Below are positions 19,320-27,943 of a stretch of 64,000 nt of DNA, piece by piece. The position numbers were made by a program, and so were the translations under genes. The notes beneath the pieces are model-generated. The model was not told the origin of the DNA and made no database searches. It saw nothing but the letters and a program-made list of their open reading frames with translations. The first letter of the stretch is position 1. Each line of letters opens with the position of its first letter. The stretch comes from Chersky-840 sp963848335 (GTDB lineage Bacteria > Actinomycetota > Acidimicrobiia > Acidimicrobiales > UBA8190): contig CAWKDD010000001.1 of the NCBI GenBank assembly GCA_963848335.1, positions 248,001-312,000 of the forward strand. The letters are read 5' to 3'.

Positions 19320-20873
19320 GTGGTGACGGCGACAACCGGGGCACGGCGGTGGTGGGCGCTCGGAGCCGTCATGCTGGCGGTGCTGACGGTGGGAATGGAC
19401 CTGACGGTCCTGAGTGTCGCCCTCCCGACCCTCGCCGGGGTCCTCAAGGCTTCCGAGTCGGATCTCCAGTGGTTCTCCTCGGGCTACGCCCTGGTGCTGG
19501 CGGCAGCCATGTTGCCGGCGGGGCTCTTGGGTGACCGTTACGGCCGCAAGAAGGTCATGCTCGGCTCTCTGGCCCTGTTCGCTGCCGGCTCGCTGGCGTG
19601 CGCGTACTCGCGTACCGCGGCGGAGTTCATCGGCGCTCGGGTCCTGCTGGGGCTCGCCGGGGCCGGGTTGGTCGTCATGGCCGTGTCCGCGCTCACCGTG
19701 CTCTTCACCGAGGAGGAGCGTCCGAAGGCGGTCGGCATCTGGGCGGCATCCAACATGATCGCCTTTCCGATCGGTCCCATCCTCGGAGGTTGGCTGCTCT
19801 CGCACTACTGGTGGGGATGGGTGTTCTTGATGAACGTTCCCGTCGCCATCCTCGGCTTCATGGCCGTCGCCACGCTGGTACCGGAGTCTTCTTCTTCCCA
19901 GCGACCGGGAATCGACACGGTGGGAGTGGTGAGCTCGAGCGCCGGGCTGGTCGGGGTGACCTACGGCCTCATCGAGGCGGGACAGCACGGATGGACGTCT
20001 TCAGGAGCACTGGCTCCTCTCGTCGTGGGATTGGCCGTGATCATGGGCTTCTTCTTCTGGGAGCGCCTCCTCGAGCAGCATCCGGGCGGTCAACCCCTCG
20101 TCGACCTCAGCCTCTTCCGATCCCCTTCGTTCACCTGGGGCGTGGTCCTCTTCGCCGTCCTGACGCTGTCTTTGATCGGTCTCCTCTTCACGATGCCCCA
20201 GTACTTCCAGGGCGTCATCGGCACGAGCCCGGAGGGATCGGGCATCCGACTGCTGCCGGTCGTGGGCGGGATGCTCGTCGGCCTCCTCCCCGCGGCGCGC
20301 CTGGCCAAGGCCATCGGTGCCAAGCTGGCGGTGGCGACAGGCTTCCTCGTGCTCGGAACCGGCCTTGCCATCGGGGCCACGGCCACGCTGTCGTCGGGCG
20401 AAGTGTTCATCGCAACGTGGATGGCGATCGCCGGTGCCGGCACCGGGCTCACCATGGCGACGGCTGCGTCGGCCGCCCTGGCCGAGCTGTCAGAAGAGCG
20501 GGCCGGGGTGGGCTCAGGAGTTCTCCAGGCACTCAAGAACACCGGCGCCCCCCTCGGGAGCGCGGTCCTGGGGAGCGCGTTGACGTCGGCATACGTGGCC
20601 CGGCTCCAACTCGCCGGCCTTCCACGATCGGCCGCCCAAGCCGTCCGAAAAAGCGTCTTCGGAGGGGTGGCCGTGGCGCACGCCCTGCACTCGGCAACAC
20701 TGTTGCGGTCGGTGCGCGGCGCATTCGTCCACGGCACCGACGTGGCCCTTGTCGTGTCGGCAGGGTTCGCGGCCGTCGGCCTCGTCCTGGCACTGCTCTT
20801 CCTTCCCGCCCGAGCCCGACCACCGGTCCAGGTCGAAATCGAAGAACCCGGAGGTGAGCGCGTTGCCGTCTGA
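19320..20873 (+). CDS. DHA2-family (EmrB/QacA-type) drug exporter
   Basis: 517-residue major facilitator with 14 predicted membrane spans. MDLTVLSVALPTLA in helix 1, GDRYGRKKVM in the first cytoplasmic loop and GPILGGWL in helix 5 (motif C) are typical of proton-driven DHA2 drug exporters. The last bases overlap the start of a TetR regulator in the same orientation, a common arrangement in which the regulator controls the exporter. GTG 19320 is supported by the leaderless -10 box. Substrate unknown. Confidence 0.9.
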   Translation: MVTATTGARRWWALGAVMLAVLTVGMDLTVLSVALPTLAGVLKASESDLQWFSSGYALVLAAAMLPAGLLGDRYGRKKVMLGSLALFAAGSLACAYSRTAAEFIGARVLLGLAGAGLVVMAVSALTVLFTEEERPKAVGIWAASNMIAFPIGPILGGWLLSHYWWGWVFLMNVPVAILGFMAVATLVPESSSSQRPGIDTVGVVSSSAGLVGVTYGLIEAGQHGWTSSGALAPLVVGLAVIMGFFFWERLLEQHPGGQPLVDLSLFRSPSFTWGVVLFAVLTLSLIGLLFTMPQYFQGVIGTSPEGSGIRLLPVVGGMLVGLLPAARLAKAIGAKLAVATGFLVLGTGLAIGATATLSSGEVFIATWMAIAGAGTGLTMATAASAALAELSEERAGVGSGVLQALKNTGAPLGSAVLGSALTSAYVARLQLAGLPRSAAQAVRKSVFGGVAVAHALHSATLLRSVRGAFVHGTDVALVVSAGFAAVGLVLALLFLPARARPPVQVEIEEPGGERVAV

Positions 20874-21462
20874 AAGCAGCCCCGTCGTCGGTCTCAGAGA
20901 GCGCAAGAAGGCGAAGACGCGTGCCTCCATCCAGCACGAGGCCCTCCGGCTCTTTCGCCAGCAGGGCTATGAGGCCACCACTGTCGAACATATTGCCGAG
21001 GCGTCGGAGATCTCGCCCTCGACCTTCTTCCGCTACTTCCGCGCCAAGGAGGACCTCGTACTCACCGACGACTACGACCCGCTCATCATCGAGGCGTTGC
21101 GGGCACAGCCGGCCGAGCTCGGGCCGATCCAGGCTGTCCGCGCCGGACTGCGCAGCGTCTTCAGCGGGCTCAGCGATGCCGAGCTGGCCGACATGCGCGA
21201 TCGGGCGGAGCTGGTCCTGGCCGTGCCCGAGCTTCGCGCCGGGATGCTCGACCAATTCGCCCAGATCATCCGCCAGATCACGGACCTGGTGGCCGAACGC
21301 GTCGACCGCAGTGCCGACGACTTCGCCATGTCCACACTGGCTTGGGCGATCCTCGGAGTGATGATCGCGGCCGAGTTCTACTGGGTGGACCATCCCGGCT
21401 CCGACCTCGTCGAGCTCTTGGACGATGCGCTGGCGCACCTCGAGGTCGGCTTCCCGCTCTGA
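20863..21462 (+). CDS. TetR-family regulator of the adjacent exporter
   Basis: 199 residues. N-terminal helix-turn-helix: RASIQHEALRLFRQQGYEATTVEHIAEASEISPSTFFRYF, the classic TetR pattern, followed by an all-helical ligand domain. A perfect GGAGGTGA lies 8 nt before TTG 20863; GTG 20854 falls inside that site and is less likely. The start overlaps the end of the exporter gene by 11 bases, so it is translated from the same message. It presumably represses the exporter operon until a drug-like ligand binds. Confidence 0.9.
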   Translation: MPSESSPVVGLRERKKAKTRASIQHEALRLFRQQGYEATTVEHIAEASEISPSTFFRYFRAKEDLVLTDDYDPLIIEALRAQPAELGPIQAVRAGLRSVFSGLSDAELADMRDRAELVLAVPELRAGMLDQFAQIIRQITDLVAERVDRSADDFAMSTLAWAILGVMIAAEFYWVDHPGSDLVELLDDALAHLEVGFPL

Positions 21463-21515
21463 GGAAGTCGGCGATAGCCACGAAACTCAGGTGATGGCGT
21501 GCTAAGAACGAGCTG

Positions 21516-22784
21516 GTGCCCAGTACGAAGTCTGGTGCGTCGAAGCGTGTTGGATTCTTCTCCCGCCACAAGCACGTGCGAAACGTGTTGATCGGCGTTC
21601 TGGCCATGGTGCTCGTCGTCGTCGGGTTGATCGTGTATTTCAACGTCAAGACGACCCGGCAGCAGAATGCCCTGCAGCCTTTCTATGACACCGCGGGCCT
21701 CCCCACGGCGGGGCCCCTCGGCCAGGTGGTTCGCAGCGAGCGGCTCGACGTCACGGTGGAGCATGGGGTGGGACTGCGGATCCTGTATCGGACCCAGCGA
21801 GCCGACGGTTCCATGACCTTCAGCTCCGGCCTGGTGTTCATACCCGACAACGACGCGGCCGGCACGCCGCGACCTGTGGTCGCCTGGGCCCACGGCACCG
21901 TGGGCATGGGTGACCAGTGCGCACCGTCGAGGACCCCGAATCCCGTGGCCGACATCCCATGGGTGTCTTCGATGTTGGCGCGGGGGTGGGTGGTCACCGC
22001 TACCGACTATGCCGGGTTGGGCACTGCGGGTACCGAGGGGTATCTCGTGGGTGACGACGAGGCGCACGACGTGCTCAACAGCGTCCGGGCCCTCAACTAC
22101 ATCCCGTCGGCCGATGCCGGGAACTCGTTTGCCGTGTGGGGCCATTCTCAGGGCGGCAACTCGGCGCTGTTCACTGCGGCGTCGGCCGGTTCCTACGCAC
22201 CCGATCTGCACCTGGTGGCAACGGTCGCCTCCGCTCCTGCCGCCGAGCTCATCCCCCTGTTGAACCAGACTTACGAGTCGTCGCTGGCGTGGGTCATCGG
22301 ACCAGAGGTGTTGACGTCGTGGCCGACGGTCTACCCGCACCTATCCGCGAGCCAGATCACCACCAGCGCGGGGTACAACAACTACAGGAGAATCGCTCGG
22401 ATGTGCATCACATCGGCGGCGGTGGAAGGCCTCATTCGCAACGCCGTCAAGCAGCGGTTCTTCAAGTCCAACCCTGTGAGCAACTCCGGATGGAGACTGG
22501 CGGCAGAGGAACAGACAGCACCCCTGCTCTCGCCGAGCCAACCCTTGATGGTGGCCGAGAGTCTGAACGACAAGGTGGTCCTGCCGAACACCACGGCGCT
22601 CTACATCCAGCGAGCCTGCCGTGCCGGGTCCGACCTGACGTCTCTGTGGCTCGCCGACGTCGGACACATCCAGCTTTCCTCCACCATCGCGCCGGAGGTC
22701 ATCAACTGGCTGGGCGACCGGTTCTCGGGCCGGCCTACGGCACCGACGTGCAACCAGCCGCTGCCCATCGCGCCGGCCCGCTAG
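21516..22784 (+). CDS. secretory-lipase-type alpha/beta hydrolase
   Basis: 422 residues. One N-terminal membrane anchor or signal (VLIGVLAMVLVVVGLIVYF), then an alpha/beta hydrolase of the LIP (secretory lipase) family: ATDYAGLGTAG before the active site, nucleophile elbow GHSQGG, and candidate acid (ESLNDKVV) and His (DVGHIQL) near the C-terminus. It probably hydrolyses esters or lipids outside the membrane. GTG 21516 has no strong ribosome site. It follows the TetR gene by 53 bases and may be read through from that operon. Confidence 0.82.
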   Translation: MPSTKSGASKRVGFFSRHKHVRNVLIGVLAMVLVVVGLIVYFNVKTTRQQNALQPFYDTAGLPTAGPLGQVVRSERLDVTVEHGVGLRILYRTQRADGSMTFSSGLVFIPDNDAAGTPRPVVAWAHGTVGMGDQCAPSRTPNPVADIPWVSSMLARGWVVTATDYAGLGTAGTEGYLVGDDEAHDVLNSVRALNYIPSADAGNSFAVWGHSQGGNSALFTAASAGSYAPDLHLVATVASAPAAELIPLLNQTYESSLAWVIGPEVLTSWPTVYPHLSASQITTSAGYNNYRRIARMCITSAAVEGLIRNAVKQRFFKSNPVSNSGWRLAAEEQTAPLLSPSQPLMVAESLNDKVVLPNTTALYIQRACRAGSDLTSLWLADVGHIQLSSTIAPEVINWLGDRFSGRPTAPTCNQPLPIAPAR

Positions 22785-22842
22785 GCGCGGGTGGCGACAA
22801 GCGCGACAGCAACAACAACCCGTTGAGGGTGGGAGGTGTGCG

Positions 22843-23277
22843 GTGCTCCGTTGGGAGAGTGGCGAGGGACTGCGCCGTGAGGCGCGAGGGAGCGAGATGT
22901 GGTTCAAGGCCACGGCCTCGAGCACACAGGGTCGGTTCTCCCTGATGGAGAGGACGCTTCCGCCCGGCGGGCGAATGCCCCCGGCGCATCGCCATGTCGG
23001 GAACGATGAGGCCTACTTCGTCCTGGACGGCGCTGTGGAGTTCCGGGTCGGGGAGGAGGTCTTCCCGGGTACGCAGGGGACGTTCGTATTGGTGCCCTCG
23101 GGTGAGGCCCACACCTTCGGGAACACCAGCGGATCGTCGGCCCGGCTCCTCGTCCTGCACGTCCCCGCCCTCGACGGCTACTTCGAGGACCTGGAGCAGC
23201 TGTGGGCGCTCCCCCAGCCGCCGGACCGGGAGTCCGAGCTCACCTTGATGCGGCGCCACGGCATGGAGCCGACGTGA
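22843..23277 (+). CDS. cupin-domain protein
   Basis: 144 residues forming a single cupin barrel: motif 1 PPAHRHVGNDEAYFVLDG and motif 2 GTFVLVPSGEAHTFGN, with the metal-binding His and Glu residues in place. GGGAGG precedes GTG 22843. Cupins of this size are mostly small metal-dependent enzymes or sensors; the reaction cannot be inferred. It converges with the c-di-GMP gene at 23312. Confidence 0.85.
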   Translation: MLRWESGEGLRREARGSEMWFKATASSTQGRFSLMERTLPPGGRMPPAHRHVGNDEAYFVLDGAVEFRVGEEVFPGTQGTFVLVPSGEAHTFGNTSGSSARLLVLHVPALDGYFEDLEQLWALPQPPDRESELTLMRRHGMEPT

Positions 23278-23311
23278 GCACCGCAGGGAATCGTGGTACC
23301 GGGTGGTCGGG

Positions 23312-25942
23312 TCAGCCCAGCTCGACGAGCGCAGGCCGGTGTCGTTCACCACTACCACGGGCCAGGTAGCCGTGGGTCTCCTCGCCGGGCATGGGCGGCG
23401 AGAAGAAATAGCCCTGAATGTGGGTGCATCCCAGGGTGGCGAGCGCATCGAGTTGTTCGAGCTGCTCCACACCTTCCGCCGTCGTCTCCAGGTGGAGCGT
23501 GTGCGCGAGCTGCATGATGGCGTTGACGAAGCCCCGCCCTTGATCGTCGTACACCAGGTTGTCCACGAAGCGCTTGTCGATCTTGAGGATGTCGATGGGC
23601 AGCTCGGCCAGGGCCGCAAACGACGAATACCCCGTGCCGAAGTCGTCGATGGCGACCCGGACCCCCGTTCGGCGCAGTTCATCGAGGGTTGCGATGACGT
23701 GCCCGGACTCAGAGGCAAGAATCGACTCGGTGACCTCGACGATGAGGGAGGACGGAGCTAGCCCGGCGCGTGCCAGCGCGTCGGCGACGTCCTCGACAAA
23801 GTTGCGGTTCGCGAGCTGAAGTCGAGAAGCGTTCACCGAGATGCTCGGGCGGATCCCGGGAAGCCTGTCGTGCCACAGCCGAGCCTGCTGACATGCTTCG
23901 AGCAACACCGCTCGTCCAAGGTCGATGATGAGCCCGGATTCCTCGGCCAATGGAATGAAGGTGTCGGGTGGGACGAACCCCCTGGTCGGGTGCGGCCATC
24001 TCGCCAGCGCCTCGAAGGACGTGATGAGGCCACTGCTGGTGTCGACGATGGGCTGGTAGTAGACGGTGAGCGCTCCATCGCGGATCGCAGTCCGGAGCTC
24101 CTGTTCGAGGTTCATGCGCTCGACTGCAGCCGTGTGCATGGCGGATTCGAAGATGCGGTAGCAGCCCTTGCCTTCGCGCTTCGCCCGGTACATGGCGGCA
24201 TCGGCATCGGCCAGGAGCCTGTCGGCTCTGGTGGCGGCTTTGTCGGTGAGGGCGATACCCACGCTCGCGCCGATGGCGACTTCGCGCTCGGGAAGAGGCA
24301 GGGGACTCACGAGGGCATCGAGGACCCGTTGTGCGACGCTTCCTGCCTGGTCTGCCGTGTCGAGCTCATCGAAGAGGATGGCGAACTCGTCACCGCCGAG
24401 ACGTGCGATGGTGTCGAAACCCCGGAGCTGGGCCTCGAAGCGGTCGGCGACCGCGATCAACAACGCGTCGCCGGTGAGATGACCGAGACTGTCGTTGACG
24501 TTCTTGAACCCGTCGAGATCGACGATCATGACCGAGACGAACCCGGCGATTCGCGTGCGTCGGCTGAGCGCGTGCTCGAGGCGGTCGTTGAACAGAGCGC
24601 GGTTGGGCAGGCCCGTGAGTGGGTCGTGCATGGCTTGGTGACGAATGGCGTCCTCGGCGCCGAAGCGCACGGTGGCCGACAACAGGATCCCTGAGACACT
24701 TTCGACGAACTGCTCGTCCCCCGCCGAGATGCCTCCATCCTTGAAGACCTCGATGTAGGCAAGTGGCTGCTCGGGGTCGCCCACGGCAACACGGAGGCTC
24801 GGTTGCCCGCTCGATTTCGGCATCAACGCTGCGTGGCGCGACCGGGATTCCACATCTGGTGGTGGTCCGTCCGGTCCCATGTCCAGGGCGCCGACGATGC
24901 GGCACTCGCCAGCGTGCAGGATGCGGCTGATCACACCGGAAGCCGACTTCACGGAGGCTTCGAGGGTCGTTGCGCGCAGCACCTCGCGACCCAGGTCGGA
25001 GAGGGCGGTCTGACGTTCCTGGCGGGCTCGGCGTTCGGTGACGTCGCGGGCGTTGATGACCATCCCGGCCACCGCCGGATCGTCGAGCAGGTTTGTCGCC
25101 AGACCTTCGAGCCACCGCCACGTTCCGTTGTGGTGACGGACCCGGATGCAGAACTCGACAGATTCTCCGGGGACCCCCAGGGTGGAGAGGAGCGTGGCGC
25201 GCAGGTCCTCGATGTCGTCCTGGTGGACCAGTGTCCCTGCCTCGGAGCCGAACAGCGACTCGGGCTCGTATCCCAGCACCTTGGTGCAGGCGGGGCTGGC
25301 ATAGGTCACCGTCGCGCTCGGGTCGACGGCGAACACCAGGTCCGAGGAGCTCTGCACCAGGGCACGGAAACGACGTTCCCGGCTTTCGGTCAGGGCAGCC
25401 GCCTCCTCCCTCTCGATCAACGCCGAGCGCAACGACCGGTACGAGAATGCGATTCCGATCCCCATCAACACGGCGAGCCCGTGGACCTCGGGCACCGGAA
25501 CCAGGGACGGAGCCCAGCCGAGCGCGATCATCCCCTCCCCGGCCGCCAAGCACGACAACGTCCATCCCAGGATGACGCGTTCGGAGGACGAGCCCGCCAC
25601 CGCCACCGTCTCCTGACCCACGAGCACCAGTCCGATGGCCAGCGCCGGTCCCCAACCGGTGGCATAGATCGTCGCCGTCACCAGGATCGCCTGCGATGCG
25701 ATCCAGACGTGCAAGCGGACACGACTCTGCCGTCGGTTCCACCACAGGCCTGTGACCGTGGTGAGGAGCTGCCCGCCCACGAGGATGAGGGGAATCAGCC
25801 AGATCGGGGAGCGGGCCACCAGGTGCATCTCCCGCAGCGCCAGAATGGCGACGGCCGCGAGCGGCCCCATGAACAGCACGGCCGCGAAATGCACGCCCTT
25901 GGCCTCGCCCGACACGAGCCGACGCAGCCGTCCCAACGCCAT
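23312..25942 (-). CDS. membrane PAS-GGDEF-EAL c-di-GMP enzyme
   Basis: 876 residues. About six N-terminal membrane helices, a PAS domain (FRALVQSSSDLVFAVDPSATVTY ... DVTERR), a GAF-like segment, GGDEF (RLGGDEFAIL) and EAL (FEALARW). The RxxD inhibitory site (RGFD) is five residues before GGDEF. EAL catalytic residues are intact (SVNASRLQL, IDDFGTGYS, KIDKRFV, AEGVEQ) and the GGDEF helix reads DLDGFKNVND, so both activities look possible. This is the second c-di-GMP turnover enzyme in the window and has a different sensor from the CHASE protein. Confidence 0.92.
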   Translation of the reverse strand: MALGRLRRLVSGEAKGVHFAAVLFMGPLAAVAILALREMHLVARSPIWLIPLILVGGQLLTTVTGLWWNRRQSRVRLHVWIASQAILVTATIYATGWGPALAIGLVLVGQETVAVAGSSSERVILGWTLSCLAAGEGMIALGWAPSLVPVPEVHGLAVLMGIGIAFSYRSLRSALIEREEAAALTESRERRFRALVQSSSDLVFAVDPSATVTYASPACTKVLGYEPESLFGSEAGTLVHQDDIEDLRATLLSTLGVPGESVEFCIRVRHHNGTWRWLEGLATNLLDDPAVAGMVINARDVTERRARQERQTALSDLGREVLRATTLEASVKSASGVISRILHAGECRIVGALDMGPDGPPPDVESRSRHAALMPKSSGQPSLRVAVGDPEQPLAYIEVFKDGGISAGDEQFVESVSGILLSATVRFGAEDAIRHQAMHDPLTGLPNRALFNDRLEHALSRRTRIAGFVSVMIVDLDGFKNVNDSLGHLTGDALLIAVADRFEAQLRGFDTIARLGGDEFAILFDELDTADQAGSVAQRVLDALVSPLPLPEREVAIGASVGIALTDKAATRADRLLADADAAMYRAKREGKGCYRIFESAMHTAAVERMNLEQELRTAIRDGALTVYYQPIVDTSSGLITSFEALARWPHPTRGFVPPDTFIPLAEESGLIIDLGRAVLLEACQQARLWHDRLPGIRPSISVNASRLQLANRNFVEDVADALARAGLAPSSLIVEVTESILASESGHVIATLDELRRTGVRVAIDDFGTGYSSFAALAELPIDILKIDKRFVDNLVYDDQGRGFVNAIMQLAHTLHLETTAEGVEQLEQLDALATLGCTHIQGYFFSPPMPGEETHGYLARGSGERHRPALVELG

Positions 25943-26287
25943 ATTCGGTGATCGACCAGGTCAAGGGTATTCTTGAGCCTGCCCGGGGCGACACCCCTCC
26001 AACGGGTCGGCGATCCGTTGCACCAAGGCCGCACCCAGGCCGGCTCAGCACGGCACCAGTCCTGAACGTGCGGGCAGGGCGTGCCGGGAGCCTTTGCAGA
26101 CCGGTGCCCGGTCGCCCGTGCTTGCATTCGCGAGCAAGCCCCCACCAGCCAGAGCCGTGGCCGACCCTCGGGAGGCCGGGGATGGACCCGGGCCTCAGGG
26201 ACAGGCCCTCAGCGGTGGGGCCGGTGGGGCCGGTGGGGGCGCGGGGCCGCGGGGCCGCGGGGGCGGCGGTGCGCTTGGGTGTGGCAC
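25943..26287. other. intergenic region with G-rich repeats
   Basis: No gene. It lies upstream of the PAS-GGDEF-EAL gene and downstream of the beta-propeller gene, both on the minus strand. The notable content is the G-rich repeat at 26214-26256. Confidence 0.4.
26214..26256 (+). repeat. G-rich tandem repeat, possible G-quadruplex
   Basis: Three near-perfect GGTGGGGCC units followed by GCGGGGCC-like units give more than four closely spaced runs of four G on the plus strand. Both flanking genes are transcribed from the minus strand, so the G-runs lie on their template strand. Confidence 0.55.
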
Positions 26288-27244
26288 TCACCTTCGCGGG
26301 GCGCGAGTGACCTCGGCGATCTCGAAGCGCCTTCCGACGAGGCGGTGGTAGTAGAGGGTCGTGCCGTCGGCGCTGATCGACGGTGCTTCGGCGTACCCGG
26401 TGATGGCGGCCACGCGTTGCACCAGACCGAAAGGCCGACCAAGACGGCCGCGTACGGCTCGGTAGATGGCAGGGCCTCCCTGATCCGGGTCCACTCTGGT
26501 GAAGAAGAGCTCCAGACCATCGCTCGACACGGACGCCCCATAGGTGAGCTCCCCGGGGTGGTTGACGGCGTGCAGGATCTCGGTACTGGCGCCATTCGGG
26601 GTGAAGCGCTTTCCAACCTTGTTGAAGATGGCAAGGTTGGCGCTCGCAGGTGAGGACCCACCGTCGAAACGGCCGACACTCACGTAGAGGGTTCTTCCGT
26701 CCGTGCTCACCCCGACGTCGAAGTCGACGATGCCCCGGATCCTGGGTGAGATGCCGGGGACGAGATGGACACCTGTGACCCTTCCCGACGTGAAGCGCCC
26801 GGAGTAGATGGTCGAGAGCGACCGCGTGTAGCTGCGCGAAGACACGAAGTACAGGGAGTCCTGGCGGTCCATCGTGGGCGTCCCCGACAGGGCATTGGGC
26901 CCATTGGCTCCCCGGATCTCCCCTTGGTAGGCGAAACTCTGAGCGTCGAGGCGCGTGGCGAACTGCAACGAGGGGATGTCGGGCGGCACGTTGGAGGTGT
27001 TGAAGAGGAGGAACCGACCGTCACTGGAGATGAACGGTTCCATGGCGCTCTTGGAGTATCCACGGATCGTGACGACGTGCGCGTCGCCGAACCCGTGATA
27101 GAGAATCGACGTCGATGCCGATCGATGGACGGAGGCTGTCCCGACCACACACCCCAGGACCGACATCCAAACGGTTGCCACGGCCAGGCCGGGCAGTGCC
27201 TTGCCACCCCAGAGGGTCCGCGCCCGTGGCTTCGGGATCACCAC
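26288..27244 (-). CDS. exported WD40-like beta-propeller protein
   Basis: 318 residues. An N-terminal hydrophobic segment (ALPGLAVATVWMSVLGCVVGTA) anchors or exports the protein. The rest has PD40/TolB-type propeller blades, recognised by repeats such as EPFISSDGRFLLFNT, VGVSTDGRTLYVS, ASVSSDGLELFFTR and PSISADGTTLYY. Such repeats usually mediate protein or ligand binding. It is 42 bases downstream of the LuxR regulator and likely in the kinase/regulator operon, where it could be a target or an extracytoplasmic sensor. Confidence 0.78.
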   Translation of the reverse strand: MVIPKPRARTLWGGKALPGLAVATVWMSVLGCVVGTASVHRSASTSILYHGFGDAHVVTIRGYSKSAMEPFISSDGRFLLFNTSNVPPDIPSLQFATRLDAQSFAYQGEIRGANGPNALSGTPTMDRQDSLYFVSSRSYTRSLSTIYSGRFTSGRVTGVHLVPGISPRIRGIVDFDVGVSTDGRTLYVSVGRFDGGSSPASANLAIFNKVGKRFTPNGASTEILHAVNHPGELTYGASVSSDGLELFFTRVDPDQGGPAIYRAVRGRLGRPFGLVQRVAAITGYAEAPSISADGTTLYYHRLVGRRFEIAEVTRAPRR

Positions 27245-27286
27245 ACGACGAGGCCTTGTTGCGGCGAGTTCGAGGTGCGGGTCGTG

Positions 27287-27943
27287 TCAGGAGCCGAGAA
27301 ACCGCAACACGGCCAGGACCCGGCGATGGTCGGACTGGGATTCCGGCAGGTCGAACTTCATGAAGATGCTGGCCACATGCTTCTCCACCGTGCCTTCGGA
27401 GATCACGAGCTCGCTCGCGATCGCCGCATTGGTACGACCTTCCGCCATCAGGGAGAGGACCTCCTTCTCACGGGCGCTCAACACCGAGATCGGGCCCGCT
27501 CGCCGAGACGCCCCCAACAGCTGGGTGACGACCTCCGGGTCGAGCGCGGTCCCCCCCGAAGCGACTCGTGCCAGGGCATCGACGAAATCGCTCACGTCGG
27601 CCACACGGTCTTTCAGCAGGTACCCGATGCCGGCTGCATCGTCAGCCAACAGCTCGGCGGCGTATCGAGTCTCGATGTATTGGGAGAACATGAGGATCCC
27701 GAGGCCCTTGTGGAGGCGGCGAAGCTCGATCGCCGCTCGCAAACCTTCGTCGGTGAAGGTCGGCGGCATACGGATGTCGACTATGGCCACATCTGGGAGG
27801 TCCCGCTCGATCGAATCCCGCAGCGCCCCGGGCTCGCTGACTGCATCGCTGACCACGAAGCCGCGATCGACCAGCAGTTGGACCAGGCCGTCCCGAAGGA
27901 TGGCAGAGTCCTCGGCGATGACGACGCGTATCGGCTTGGTCAT
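27287..27943 (-). CDS. LuxR/NarL-family response regulator
   Basis: 218 residues. Receiver domain with phospho-acceptor in VAIVDIRM, acidic pair ED at the start (VVIAEDS) and conserved Lys (LLKDR). A C-terminal LuxR-type HTH follows: LSAREKEVLSLMAEGRTNAAIASELVISEGTVEKHV. Its ATG directly follows the TAG of the histidine kinase, so the two are translationally coupled and form a two-component pair. Confidence 0.95.
   Translation of the reverse strand: MTKPIRVVIAEDSAILRDGLVQLLVDRGFVVSDAVSEPGALRDSIERDLPDVAIVDIRMPPTFTDEGLRAAIELRRLHKGLGILMFSQYIETRYAAELLADDAAGIGYLLKDRVADVSDFVDALARVASGGTALDPEVVTQLLGASRRAGPISVLSAREKEVLSLMAEGRTNAAIASELVISEGTVEKHVASIFMKFDLPESQSDHRRVLAVLRFLGS

Noticed and set aside
24390..26291. 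633-codon minus-strand frame overlapping the PAS-GGDEF-EAL gene
   Set aside because: Arg/Gly/Pro-rich frame-shifted copy of the real gene.
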